Shown: positions 1 through 7,259 of the stretch, in pieces
Position numbering within the stretch: position 1 is the stretch's first letter
Layout of the letters: each line of letters begins with the position of its first letter
Assembly (NCBI GenBank): GCA_934101865.1
Contig: CAKOSA010000007.1
Coordinates: forward strand, 1 to 48,963
Reading direction: 5' to 3'
Source: an uncultured Bacilli bacterium
Lineage (GTDB): Bacteria > Bacillota_I > Bacilli_A > RF39 > UBA660
Length of the DNA stretch: 48,963 bases
The notes under the pieces: model-generated
Seen by the model: the letters and a program-made list of their open reading frames with translations, nothing else
Told to the model about the DNA's origin: nothing
The model's database searches: none
Made by a program: the position numbers and the translations under genes

Positions 1-21
1 ATGAAAAAAAGAAGGTGAAAA

Positions 22-1203
22 ATGAAAGAAAAAATAATAATACACGTTGACGTAAATAATGCCTTTTTATCTTGGACCGCCGTAAACCTACTTCAAAACG
101 GATATAAAAAAGATATCCGAAACATATATGCCATAATCGGAGGCGACGAAAACCAAAGAAGAGGAATAGTTCTCGCCAAAAGTAATCCCTGTAAAAAAAA
201 CAATGTAATTACTGGTGAACCAATAAAATCAGCCCGTAAAAAATGCCCCTATCTCGAAGTATATAGTCCCGACTACGAAATCTATCGAAACTATTCCAAC
301 TTAATGTATAAATACCTCCAAACATATACCGATAAAATAGAAAGATACTCAATCGACGAATGCTTTTTAGACTACACCGCAAGCCAAAAACTATTTGGAC
401 CCCCAATAAAAATTGCCCATAAAATTAAAGAAGACATAAAAAATATGTACGGCTTTACTGTCAATGTGGGAATAGGAAATAACAAATTATGTGCCAAAAT
501 GGCCTCAGATTTTCAAAAACCGGACAAAGTACATACCCTTTCCGCAGATGAAATACCAATAAAAATGTGGCCACTTCCCGTAGAAGACCTATTTATGATA
601 GGGAAAAAAACTGCCCAAAAACTAAAAGAGCAAAATATAACAACCATATATACATTAGCTCATACCAGCGAAGAATACCTAATAAAAAAATTCGGAAAAT
701 TTGGAATACTAATGTGGCAGTACGCCAATGGCATTGATAACTCCGAAGTAGAATATACAAAAAGAAACCCCAAAAGCATATCCGCCTCCACTGTTCTTCC
801 CTATAACTACGGAGATATAAAATCCATAAACAACGTTATTTATAAACTATCCGAAGAAGTAACTACTAAATTAAAAAATAAAAATATGTACGCATCAAAC
901 ATTTCAATATGGATAAAATACCCCAATTTTACCAAAATAAGTAAACAAATAAAACTAGATAACTACATAAATACACCCCTAGAAATATACAATTATGCCA
1001 AAGAACTATTCATCAAAACTTGGAACGAGGAACCCATAAGAGCAATATGTGTCGGAGTAAGTAGCCTAAGTTATGACAAAAATATCCAACTATCATTATT
1101 TATATCAAACAAAGAGAATGAAAAAGACGAAAAACTAAAAAAAACAATAGATAAAATAAACAAAAAATATGGCAAAAATACCATAACTTATGCAAAAAAA
1201 TAA
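22..1203 (+). CDS. Y-family DNA polymerase (DinB/UmuC-like)
   Basis: The protein is a 393-residue Y-family (translesion) DNA polymerase. The N-terminal catalytic palm starts with a metal-binding Asp10 in IIIHVDVNNAF. The signature YSIDECFLD supplies Asp112 and Glu113. A helix-hairpin-helix-like thumb (LPVEDLFMIGKKTAQKL) and a little-finger domain follow. Family knowledge: these enzymes copy damaged templates with low fidelity, usually under DNA-damage control. The VNNAFLSW variant is typical of the Firmicutes subgroup near DinB/UvrX rather than E. coli DinB, so no symbol is assigned. A GAAGGTGA ribosome site lies just before the ATG. It is followed 49 bp later by tex, which has its own promoter. 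No LexA box is evident, but almost no upstream sequence is visible. Confidence 0.9.
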   Translation: MKEKIIIHVDVNNAFLSWTAVNLLQNGYKKDIRNIYAIIGGDENQRRGIVLAKSNPCKKNNVITGEPIKSARKKCPYLEVYSPDYEIYRNYSNLMYKYLQTYTDKIERYSIDECFLDYTASQKLFGPPIKIAHKIKEDIKNMYGFTVNVGIGNNKLCAKMASDFQKPDKVHTLSADEIPIKMWPLPVEDLFMIGKKTAQKLKEQNITTIYTLAHTSEEYLIKKFGKFGILMWQYANGIDNSEVEYTKRNPKSISASTVLPYNYGDIKSINNVIYKLSEEVTTKLKNKNMYASNISIWIKYPNFTKISKQIKLDNYINTPLEIYNYAKELFIKTWNEEPIRAICVGVSSLSYDKNIQLSLFISNKENEKDEKLKKTIDKINKKYGKNTITYAKK

Positions 1204-1220
1204 AAAATAATATCACAATG

Positions 1221-1229
1221 TGCTATAAT
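1221..1229 (+). promoter_or_regulatory. Extended -10 promoter for tex
   Basis: TGCTATAAT is a perfect extended -10 element 24 bases before the tex start. No convincing -35 is seen 17 bp upstream. The motif recurs at many genes in this window. Confidence 0.55.
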
Positions 1230-1252
1230 GTAAAAAGAAAGAAGGTACAAAA

Positions 1253-3415
1253 ATGAATGAACAAATAATTAAAGAAATATCAAATACATCTAATATCAAA
1301 ATTAGCAGTATTCAAAATGTCTTAAAACTACTAGAAGAAGGAAACACAATACCCTTTATAGCTCGTTATCGTAAAGAAGTAACAGGAAATCTAAATGAGG
1401 AACAAATAAGAGAAATAAGCGAAGTATACGAATACCAAGTCTCTCTTCAAAAAAGAAAAGAAGACGTAATAAGACTAATTGATGAAAAAGGAATGTTAAC
1501 CGAGGAACTAAAAAATAACATTCTAAATTGCCAAAAATTGGTCGAAGTCGAAGATTTATACAGACCATACAAGGAAAAGAAAAAGACAAAAGCAACAGAA
1601 GCTATAAAAAATGGATTGGAACCACTAGCCAAAATCATTATGAGTTTTCCGGAAAAAATAGATTTTAATGAGGTTGCTCAAAAATACCTAAATGAAAATG
1701 TTAAAACTATTGAAGATGCCCTACAGGGGTCAAAATACATAATTGCCGAATGGATCAGCGATAATGCCAGTTATAGAAAATGGATAAGAAATAATATGTA
1801 CCATAAAGGAATAATTGTTTCAAAAATAAAGAAAAATGGCGAAAATAACGACCAAACAAAAGTATATGAAATGTACTATGATTATAAAGAACAAGTAAAA
1901 TTTATTAAACCTCATCGCATTCTTGCTCTTAACCGTGGCGAAAAAGAGGGAATTTTAAGTGTTTCTATAAATGTAGACAACGATGAAATAATTTCCTTTC
2001 TCCAAAGAAAATTAATTAAAAATGAAAAATCTCCATCAACACCTTTGGTAATGGATGCCATTAAAGATAGTTTAAAAAGATTAATACTCCCAAGTGTTGA
2101 AAGAGAAGTAAGAGCGGAATTAACCGAAAAAGGCGAAAACAGTGCTATCCAAAATTTTAGCAAAAATTTAGAAAATCTTTTATTAACACCACCTATTAAA
2201 GATAAAACAGTTTTAGGCTTTGACCCTGCATTTAGAACCGGATGCAAACTAGCCGTAATAGATAAAACGGGCCAAAAATTAGAAATAGCCGTTATTTATC
2301 CACACGAACCACATAATAAATATGAAGAATCAAAAAAAATAATAACAGATTTAGTGAATAAATACAACATTGATATAATTGCCATTGGAAACGGAACCGC
2401 ATCAAGAGAATCAGAACAATTCATTGCTCGTGTTATTAAGGAAGAAAACCTACCCGTAGAGTACATAATAGTTTCCGAGGCGGGAGCTAGTGTATATTCA
2501 GCTAGTAAACTTGCCATCGAAGAATTTCCGGATCTAACAGTAGAAAAAAGAAGTGCTATATCCATCGGAAGAAGACTACAAGATCCACTATCTGAACTAG
2601 TTAAAATTACTCCTGAAAGTATTGGCGTTGGGCAATATCAACACGATGTAACTAATAAGAAATTAACCGAATCCTTAGATTTTGTTGTATCAAAAACAGT
2701 AAATAGTGTTGGCGTAAATATCAATACTGCCTCCCCTTCTTTATTAAAATATGTGTCTGGTATTACTAAGAAAAATATTGACAAATTAATAGATTACAGA
2801 AATAAAAAAGGTAAAATCAATTCTCGTGAAGAAATTAGAAAAGAAAAATTACTAACTGATAAAACTTATAAACAAGCAATCGGCTTTTTACGAATTAATG
2901 ACGGAAATAATATATTAGATGAAACTGCCGTTCATCCTGAAAGCTACAATGTTGCATTAAATTTATTAAAAGAAATTGATACGGATATAAATGATATAGG
3001 AACCGATAAATTAATAAAGAAATTAAAAGAAATTAACTTGGAAGAATATGTACAAAAATTAAATACAGACATATATACCTTGACAGATATTTCTGAAGCT
3101 CTTCAAAAACCACATAGAGATCCCAGAGATGATATGCCAAAACCTATTTTAAAAAGTGATGTTTTAAATATAGATGATTTAAGAGTCGGAATGAAATTAC
3201 AAGGAACTGTAAGAAATGTTATAGATTTCGGAGCCTTTGTAGATATAGGTCTTCACGAAGATGGATTAATACACATTTCCAAATTAACAAAAAAATATAT
3301 CAAACATCCAAGTGATATTTTAAATGTTGGAGATATTATTGACTGTTATGTTATAGATATAAACAAAGAAAAAGAAAAAATCAGCTTATCTCTTATTGAA
3401 CCTAGTGAACTATAA
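1253..3415 (+). CDS. tex: Tex family S1 RNA-binding transcription accessory protein
   Basis: The 720-residue protein has the full Tex layout. There is a helical Tex N-terminal domain with the family motif IPFIARYRKEVTG near residue 35. An RNase H-like YqgF fold begins around residue 320 (VLGFDPAFRTGCKLAVID). A helix-hairpin-helix segment follows (VNINTASPSLLKYVSGI), and a C-terminal S1 domain spans about residues 640-716 (LQGTVRNVIDFGAFVDIG). Tex proteins bind nucleic acid and are linked to transcription and RNA turnover. Length fits the usual 700-780 residues. The start is set by a GAAGGTA ribosome site about 8 bases before the ATG. A tRNA gene with its own promoter follows. Confidence 0.96.
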   Translation: MNEQIIKEISNTSNIKISSIQNVLKLLEEGNTIPFIARYRKEVTGNLNEEQIREISEVYEYQVSLQKRKEDVIRLIDEKGMLTEELKNNILNCQKLVEVEDLYRPYKEKKKTKATEAIKNGLEPLAKIIMSFPEKIDFNEVAQKYLNENVKTIEDALQGSKYIIAEWISDNASYRKWIRNNMYHKGIIVSKIKKNGENNDQTKVYEMYYDYKEQVKFIKPHRILALNRGEKEGILSVSINVDNDEIISFLQRKLIKNEKSPSTPLVMDAIKDSLKRLILPSVEREVRAELTEKGENSAIQNFSKNLENLLLTPPIKDKTVLGFDPAFRTGCKLAVIDKTGQKLEIAVIYPHEPHNKYEESKKIITDLVNKYNIDIIAIGNGTASRESEQFIARVIKEENLPVEYIIVSEAGASVYSASKLAIEEFPDLTVEKRSAISIGRRLQDPLSELVKITPESIGVGQYQHDVTNKKLTESLDFVVSKTVNSVGVNINTASPSLLKYVSGITKKNIDKLIDYRNKKGKINSREEIRKEKLLTDKTYKQAIGFLRINDGNNILDETAVHPESYNVALNLLKEIDTDINDIGTDKLIKKLKEINLEEYVQKLNTDIYTLTDISEALQKPHRDPRDDMPKPILKSDVLNIDDLRVGMKLQGTVRNVIDFGAFVDIGLHEDGLIHISKLTKKYIKHPSDILNVGDIIDCYVIDINKEKEKISLSLIEPSEL

Positions 3416-3493
3416 ATATTTACAAAAAGAGTTTAAACATTTACTTTAAAATGTGTTTTTGAGTAATTTTTTGCACTTTTTTAAAAAAACGTA

Positions 3494-3522
3494 TTGACAA
3501 ATTGGGCAATATAGTGTAATAT
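3494..3522 (+). promoter_or_regulatory. Consensus promoter for tRNA-Gly
   Basis: TTGACA (3494-3499) and TAATAT (3517-3522) are separated by 17 bp, and the mature tRNA begins 18 bases later. This is among the best sigma-A type promoters in the window, and one of few with a consensus -35. Confidence 0.8.
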
Positions 3523-3540
3523 TTATATTGCCTACTTGAT

Positions 3541-3614
3541 GCGGATGTAGTTTAATGGTAGAACTTCAGCCTTCCAAGCTGACCACGTGGGTTCGATTCC
3601 CATCATCCGCTCCA
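3541..3614 (+). tRNA. tRNA-Gly (anticodon TCC)
   Basis: A complete cloverleaf is visible. The acceptor GCGGATG pairs with CATCCGC. The anticodon stem TCAGC/GCTGA closes the loop CTTCCAA, giving anticodon TCC. The T arm contains GTTCGATTC. CCA is encoded at the 3' end (3612-3614). It reads glycine GGA codons and probably other GGN codons. An intrinsic terminator follows, so it is a single-gene unit. Confidence 0.96.
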
Positions 3615-3655
3615 TAAGATAATATCGTCGCACCAATGTGACGTTAATGATTAAG

Positions 3656-3681
3656 TCAACTATTGCTAGTTGATTTTTTTT
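3656..3681 (+). terminator. Terminator of the tRNA-Gly unit
   Basis: A 7-bp stem TCAACTA/TAGTTGA with a 4-base loop is followed by eight T residues. Confidence 0.8.
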
Positions 3682-3724
3682 GCGTTATTAAAAATTAGTT
3701 TTACTAAAAAAACTAGTCATATTT

Positions 3725-3765
3725 TGAAATGCACCCTTTAGGGTAGACATTTATAAAAAAACTAG
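3725..3765 (+). repeat. IS left terminal inverted repeat
   Basis: The repeat begins TGAAATGCACCC, contains GGGTAGACAT, and ends in AAAAAAACTAG. It matches the right end with a few substitutions and short gaps. Confidence 0.8.
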
Positions 3766-3804
3766 TTTGTGCTAGAATACACTTTCGAAAGGAGGTGTTT
3801 TCTT

Positions 3805-4092
3805 ATGGCTTCAAAAGGTCAAAAATTTTCAAATTATACTGAAGAAGAAAAAAATGAAATAATTCAGAAATATTGTAATGGTAAAACAAGTGGATACCAA
3901 TTGGCCAAACAATATGGAATACCAGTAAGTACTATTAAAACTTGGAAATATAAAATTGATCATCCCGAAAAAATTACAGGTAATAAAAAAGGTCGTCAAA
4001 GAAAAGACTTAACAAAAGAAGATTGGAAACAAAGATTTGAAATACTAAAAAAATACCAGGCCTTCCTCAAGGCACAACGAGAGAAAAAGTAA
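3805..4092 (+). CDS. IS3-family transposase OrfA (DNA-binding subunit)
   Basis: A 95-residue protein begins at the ATG behind a perfect AAAGGAGGTG ribosome site. A further in-frame upstream GTG lacks one. Residues about 10-50 form a helix-turn-helix (YTEEEKNEIIQKY, then YQLAKQYGIPVSTIKTWK), as in IS3 and IS150 OrfA proteins that bind the element ends. The C-terminal half is basic with a short coiled segment. Near the 3' end a slippery A7 run (4047-4053) allows a -1 shift into orfB to make the OrfAB transposase. Unshifted translation ends at the TAA at 4090. Confidence 0.9.
   Translation: MASKGQKFSNYTEEEKNEIIQKYCNGKTSGYQLAKQYGIPVSTIKTWKYKIDHPEKITGNKKGRQRKDLTKEDWKQRFEILKKYQAFLKAQREKK
4047..4073 (+). 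promoter_or_regulatory. Programmed -1 ribosomal frameshift signal in the IS
   Basis: The heptamer A AAA AAA (4047-4053) is in the correct phase in orfA (CTA AAA AAA). Six bases later a 5-bp hairpin GCCTT/AAGGC with loop CCTC (4060-4073) can stall the ribosome. After a -1 shift the frame reads on without a stop into orfB as IPGLPQGTTREKVTF. This is the standard control of IS3-family transposase production. Confidence 0.82.
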
Positions 4093-4133
4093 CTTTTATT
4101 AATCTATATAGAGATAATTATAAGTTATATAAT

Positions 4134-4904
4134 ATGTGTGTCGTATTAGAAATAAGTCCTAAGACTTATTACAAATATCGAAGTAAGGAAGATCCTGATT
4201 ATTATGATTATTTAATAATTAAAGAAATATTTGACGACTCCAAAGGCACATATGGTTATCGTAGAATTGTGGAAGGCTTAAAAATTAAATATGGAGTTGT
4301 AATGAATGGAAAGAAGGTTTTAAGAATAATGAAAAAGTATAATTTAATGCCCGAATATATAAGAAAGGCAAAAAAGAAAAATAAGAATGAACGGATTGAA
4401 GATAATGTTAAGCCCAATTTATTAAAACGTAATTTTAACACAGATGCACCAAATAAGGTATGGGATACAGATGTAACATATCTAATATTCAAAGGTGCAA
4501 GAGCTTATCTATCTACAATAATAGATTTATATGATAGAAAAGTAGTATCTTATAAAATATCAAAGAAGAATGATAATAAGTTAGTAATGGATACACTAAA
4601 CGATGCAATATCAAAAAGAAAAGATGTATCTGGAATAATTTTACATAGTGATCAAGGATTCCAATATACATCTTATGAATACAAAGCTATCTGTGAATCA
4701 AATGGTATAACTATTTCTATGGCGAGAAAAGGTACCCCAATAGATGATTCTCCAATTGAGAGTTGGCACTCTCTCCTTAAAAAGGAAACTTTGTATAACA
4801 ATAATATCACATCTTTAGAAGAATATATACAATTAGTTGAAGAATGGATTAAATTTTATAATACAACTAGAATAAAAGGTAAGAAAATTAATAAGAAAAA
4901 ATGA
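4134..4904 (+). CDS. IS3-family transposase OrfB (DDE integrase domain)
   Basis: The listed ORF starts at an internal ATG, but the open frame extends back to the slip site at 4053. The functional product is therefore probably the OrfA-OrfB fusion. The N-terminal HTH_21-like region (GTYGYRRIVEGL) precedes the rve integrase core. Its DDE residues lie in VWDTDVTYL, ILHSDQGFQYTS and PIESWHSLLKKE. The tail ends WIKFYNTTRIKGKK followed by lysines, shorter than the SPxxYR end of many IS3 members. All catalytic blocks are present, so activity is plausible. The stop overlaps the next small ORF by four bases (ATGA). Confidence 0.93.
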   Translation: MCVVLEISPKTYYKYRSKEDPDYYDYLIIKEIFDDSKGTYGYRRIVEGLKIKYGVVMNGKKVLRIMKKYNLMPEYIRKAKKKNKNERIEDNVKPNLLKRNFNTDAPNKVWDTDVTYLIFKGARAYLSTIIDLYDRKVVSYKISKKNDNKLVMDTLNDAISKRKDVSGIILHSDQGFQYTSYEYKAICESNGITISMARKGTPIDDSPIESWHSLLKKETLYNNNITSLEEYIQLVEEWIKFYNTTRIKGKKINKKK

Positions 4905-5086
4905 TAAATAACAATGAAATAATATATAAAATGGAAGCTATTATAAAATATTTAAAAAATAATGATGGATACAATTATGAATTATATAATATATTATGTC
5001 CAGGTATAGAAGAACCAGATTCAAATATTGTTGAATATGCAGAAGATGTTTTATATATGATTAATTTATTAATTAGTAACAAATAA
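4901..5086 (+). CDS. Small acidic passenger ORF inside the IS
   Basis: A 61-residue ORF starts at an ATG overlapping the orfB stop and lies before the IS terminator and right inverted repeat. It was not recognised. The sequence is acidic and mostly helical in character, with no membrane segment or metal motif (the middle reads LYNILCPGIEEPDSNIVEYAED). No independent ribosome site is seen, so translation would depend on coupling to orfB. It could be an accessory IS gene or a chance open frame. Confidence 0.45.
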   Translation: MINNNEIIYKMEAIIKYLKNNDGYNYELYNILCPGIEEPDSNIVEYAEDVLYMINLLISNK

Positions 5087-5125
5087 AGATAAACTTTATT
5101 TGAATAAATATTATAATTATTTAAT

Positions 5126-5177
5126 AAAAAATCAAGGGTCTAGATGAACTTACTTCGTTAGCCCTTGATTTTTTTAA
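5126..5177 (+). terminator. Terminator near the right end of the IS
   Basis: A long stem AAAAAATCAAGGG paired with CCCTTGATTTTTT is extended by CTA/TAG around a 15-base loop and followed by T residues. It should end transposase transcription, and may also shield the IS from outside transcription. Confidence 0.75.
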
Positions 5178-5178
5178 T

Positions 5179-5220
5179 CTAGTTTTTTTATTTGATGTCT
5201 CCTAAATGGGGTTCATATCA
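5179..5220 (-). repeat. IS right terminal inverted repeat
   Basis: On the complement it reads TGATATGAACCCCATTTAGG and ends AAAAAAACTAG, mirroring the left end. ATTT follows outside as the target duplication. Confidence 0.8.
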
Positions 5221-5380
5221 ATTTCAAACTAGCCTTAACTTAAATAAATTTTATTTCATCATCATATATATTATCCTTAATACCATTTTCTGACAAACAA
5301 GTAACCACTAAAATAATCCCAACAAGCTTACATCACCATTACACCTATCCTATATCATTTACAAATATTCAAACCAACCT

Positions 5381-5959
5381 TTAATTTTCTTTAACTACAC
5401 AATTACCATTATGATCCATAAAATAATCCTCAATATGAGCAACTATCTGATTAGCATCCTCATAATCTGTTATATCAATATGATTAGCTACAAAAGCATC
5501 CCCTCCTGAATTAATCACCTGATAATTATCATTATATTCAACTTCATATAAATACTCATCATTACCAATACTACACGTCAAAGCATAAGTACCAACTACT
5601 TTTTTACTCCTTACTCTCGATAAATTAAAGTTGGCAGTAATAAATATTACAATACCCAAAACAAACATCGCTATTAATAAAATACCAATAACTCTTAATA
5701 TTTTTATAGTTAATCCTGCCAATCTCTCCGTATTACTTACCTTCTCCACTAAAATACTATTTACATCATTATCGGTAAGTTCGTCTAAACTAACCCTAAA
5801 TATTTTAGATAATTCCTTAGCTTGTCTTATATCAGGACTAGTTTCCCCTAACTCCCACTTAGATATTGTTTGCCTAGTTACTCCAACCAATTCTCCCAAT
5901 TCCTCTTGTGAAAAATTATTCTTTTTTCTCAAACTCGATATCTTATTTCCCAAATTCAT
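5381..5959 (-). CDS. Membrane-anchored XRE-family transcriptional regulator
   Basis: This 192-residue protein has an N-terminal helix-turn-helix of the Xre/Cro type at about residues 5-60 (FSQEELGELVGVTRQTISKWE). A linker leads to one hydrophobic segment at about 87-110, then a roughly 80-residue, probably extracytoplasmic tail with no recognised domain. The layout suggests a one-component regulator that senses something at the membrane, but its target is unknown. The ribosome site GAGAGGAG precedes the ATG. It reads in the same direction as tag upstream, 85 bp away. The roughly 160 bp between its stop and the IS hold nothing recognisable. Confidence 0.85.
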   Translation of the reverse strand: MNLGNKISSLRKKNNFSQEELGELVGVTRQTISKWELGETSPDIRQAKELSKIFRVSLDELTDNDVNSILVEKVSNTERLAGLTIKILRVIGILLIAMFVLGIVIFITANFNLSRVRSKKVVGTYALTCSIGNDEYLYEVEYNDNYQVINSGGDAFVANHIDITDYEDANQIVAHIEDYFMDHNGNCVVKEN

Positions 5960-6044
5960 ATTTTATCATTTCTCTCCTCTCACAAAAAATTATATTACAT
6001 TTCTAAAAAAAACTCTACCAATAATTCTTTGAAAAGGTGCTATT

Positions 6045-6590
6045 TTACTTAACATCATTATACAAATAACAGTCCCGCTCGTGAGAATAAATAATACCCA
6101 CCGCCTGCAAATAAGAATATACAATAGTTGACCCCACAAACTTCATCCCTTTCCTAATCAAATCCTCAGAAATAGCATCAGACAACCAATTAGTAGTCTT
6201 CCCAACCTCAAAATACACCCCATCCCCCGCAAACGCCTGCAAATAATTATAAAAACTACCAAATTCCCTCTGAATCCCCTTAAACACCCTCGCATTGCCT
6301 ACACTTGCCCTAATCTTTAACCTATTTCTGACAATACCACTATCGTGTTCCAATTTCCCTATCTTCTCCTCATCATAATTCATAACCTTGTCAATATCAA
6401 AATTATCGTAGCATTTTCTAAAATTATCCCTTTTATTAAGAATACACTCCCAAGATAACCCAGCCTGAAAAGATTCCAAAATAAGCATCTCAAACAAATA
6501 AGCATCATCCACACTCTTAACTCCCCATTCCTTATCGTGATATTCCACATACTTAGGATTCTTAACATTACACCAACTACATCTCTCCAT
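6045..6590 (-). CDS. tag: DNA-3-methyladenine glycosylase I
   Basis: A 181-residue TagI enzyme, which removes 3-methyladenine from alkylated DNA to start base excision repair. The N-terminus MERCSWC with EYHDKEWG, and the C-terminal YSHERDCYLY, supply the Cys4, His18, His and Cys zinc ligands of the family. The helical core contains the conserved ESFQAGLSWECILNKRDNFR block. Length matches the usual 180-190 residues. The ATG is preceded by GGGAAGGGAAGG, and an extended -10 promoter lies 26 bp upstream. It sits next to an unrelated regulator, so no operon partner in repair is seen. Confidence 0.95.
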   Translation of the reverse strand: MERCSWCNVKNPKYVEYHDKEWGVKSVDDAYLFEMLILESFQAGLSWECILNKRDNFRKCYDNFDIDKVMNYDEEKIGKLEHDSGIVRNRLKIRASVGNARVFKGIQREFGSFYNYLQAFAGDGVYFEVGKTTNWLSDAISEDLIRKGMKFVGSTIVYSYLQAVGIIYSHERDCYLYNDVK

Positions 6591-6615
6591 ATTACTAACC
6601 TTCCCTTCCCCATTT

Positions 6616-6624
6616 ATTATAACA
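6616..6624 (-). promoter_or_regulatory. Extended -10 promoter for tag
   Basis: On the minus strand TGTTATAAT lies 26 bases before the tag ATG. A weak TTTAAT sits 17 bp upstream. Confidence 0.5.
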
Positions 6625-6695
6625 CAATTTTAAAAAGTATTAAAATATATACACCAATGTCCAAGAAGTAACATACCCTATATCAGGAGGAAAAT

Positions 6696-7085
6696 ATGGA
6701 AACAACATTAAACAATACCGCTACCGTATTAGGTACCTATAACGAAATTCCAACTGCATTAACATCCGAAGTCCTAGTTACAACTCTACTATCAGGACTA
6801 ACCGTAACCAAAACCGCTGACAAAGAAGTATGGGCCGACGGAAATCTCACCTACACAATTACTGTTGATAACCAAACTACCGAAACATACACATCGCCAG
6901 TTATTACCGATATATTAGATAAAGACCTCGTCACATTACTTACCGATACAATCAAGATAAATGATACAGCCGCTACAACCTCAGACTACGAATACGAGGA
7001 AGCAACCGGTAAACTAACAGTTAACTTATCAGATATAGCCCCCTCGTCAAAGGTTACAGTTACGTTTCAAGTTACGAAAAAATAA
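6696..7085 (+). CDS. Small DUF11-like surface-repeat protein without signal peptide
   Basis: A 129-residue, Thr-rich, beta-type protein. Residues about 35-128 resemble one DUF11/isopeptide-type bacterial surface repeat (LTVTKTADKEVWADGNLTYTI, then VITDILD and a closing SSKVTVTFQV). The first 30 residues (NNTATVLGTY) look like the tail of a preceding repeat. No signal peptide, anchor or LPxTG motif is visible. A strong AGGAGG ribosome site 5 bases before the ATG shows that this is the intended start. Such repeats normally stack as stalks on exported proteins, so this is either a cut-down remnant or an unusual free-standing unit. It faces the adhesin-like gene convergently. Confidence 0.7.
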   Translation: METTLNNTATVLGTYNEIPTALTSEVLVTTLLSGLTVTKTADKEVWADGNLTYTITVDNQTTETYTSPVITDILDKDLVTLLTDTIKINDTAATTSDYEYEEATGKLTVNLSDIAPSSKVTVTFQVTKK

Positions 7086-7100
7086 CAATAAACACTTTCA

Positions 7101-7144
7101 GTTTTTGAATTTCTGTACCCTATCGGGTGCAAATATTGAAAAAC
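7101..7144 (+). repeat. Imperfect long hairpin after the DUF11-like gene
   Basis: GTTTTT at 7101-7106 pairs with AAAAAC at 7139-7144. Inside, AAT pairs with ATT, and ACCC pairs with GGGT around loop TATC. There is no T run directly after it, so it is not a clear terminator. It could be an RNA-stabilising or repeat-type palindrome. Confidence 0.4.
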
Positions 7145-7231
7145 CGTTAAAAAGTAACATTACCCAAATACAAAGCGTACTAATAAGAAACACCAACAAC
7201 CACTACTGTTTCAGGCCATTTTGGAAATACT

Positions 7232-7258
7232 AAAATCATCTCAATCAAAGATGATTTT
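7232..7258 (-). terminator. Terminator of the adhesin-like gene (possibly bidirectional)
   Basis: A perfect 10-bp stem AAAATCATCT/AGATGATTTT with a 7-base loop lies one base past the stop of the minus-strand gene. T-rich tracts lie on both sides. Confidence 0.75.
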
Positions 7259-7259
7259 T

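Larger units (their letters stand above)
3725..5220 (+). mobile_element. IS3-family insertion sequence, apparently complete
   Basis: About 1.5 kb carrying overlapping orfA and orfB of an IS3-type (IS150-like) transposase. The ends are imperfect inverted repeats starting TG: left 3725-3765 reads TGAAATGCACCC, and right 5179-5220 on the complement reads TGATATGAACCCC. Both continue through a TTTAGG...AGACAT block to a shared AAAAAAACTAG. A 4-bp direct repeat ATTT (3721-3724 and 5221-5224) fits a target duplication of the 3-4 bp usual for this family. Intact ORFs, frameshift signal and target duplication together suggest a recent insertion about 110 bp after the tRNA-Gly gene. A solo copy of a similar end lies at 18927-18960. 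Confidence 0.88.

Noticed and set aside
1912..2565. Antisense open frames inside tex
   Set aside because: tex is conserved along its whole length, and the antisense frames lack starts with ribosome sites.
3416..3480. Terminator for tex
   Set aside because: Only a weak ACATTT/AAATGT stem is visible before a T-rich stretch; too weak to list as a feature.
3581..3590. CACGTG core at the tRNA-Gly gene as a ninth parS site
   Set aside because: It is part of the variable loop and T stem of the tRNA, and the outer parS bases do not match.
3769..3804. Upstream GTG start for IS OrfA
   Set aside because: The GTG has no ribosome site and overlaps the promoter; AAAGGAGGTG points to the ATG at 3805.
4134..4904. 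Truncated transposase OrfB
   Set aside because: The tail is short, but all three DDE blocks and the terminal helix are present, and both IS ends are intact.
5221..5380. Possible small gene between the IS and the XRE gene
   Set aside because: No open frame with a ribosome site and no RNA-like structure was found.
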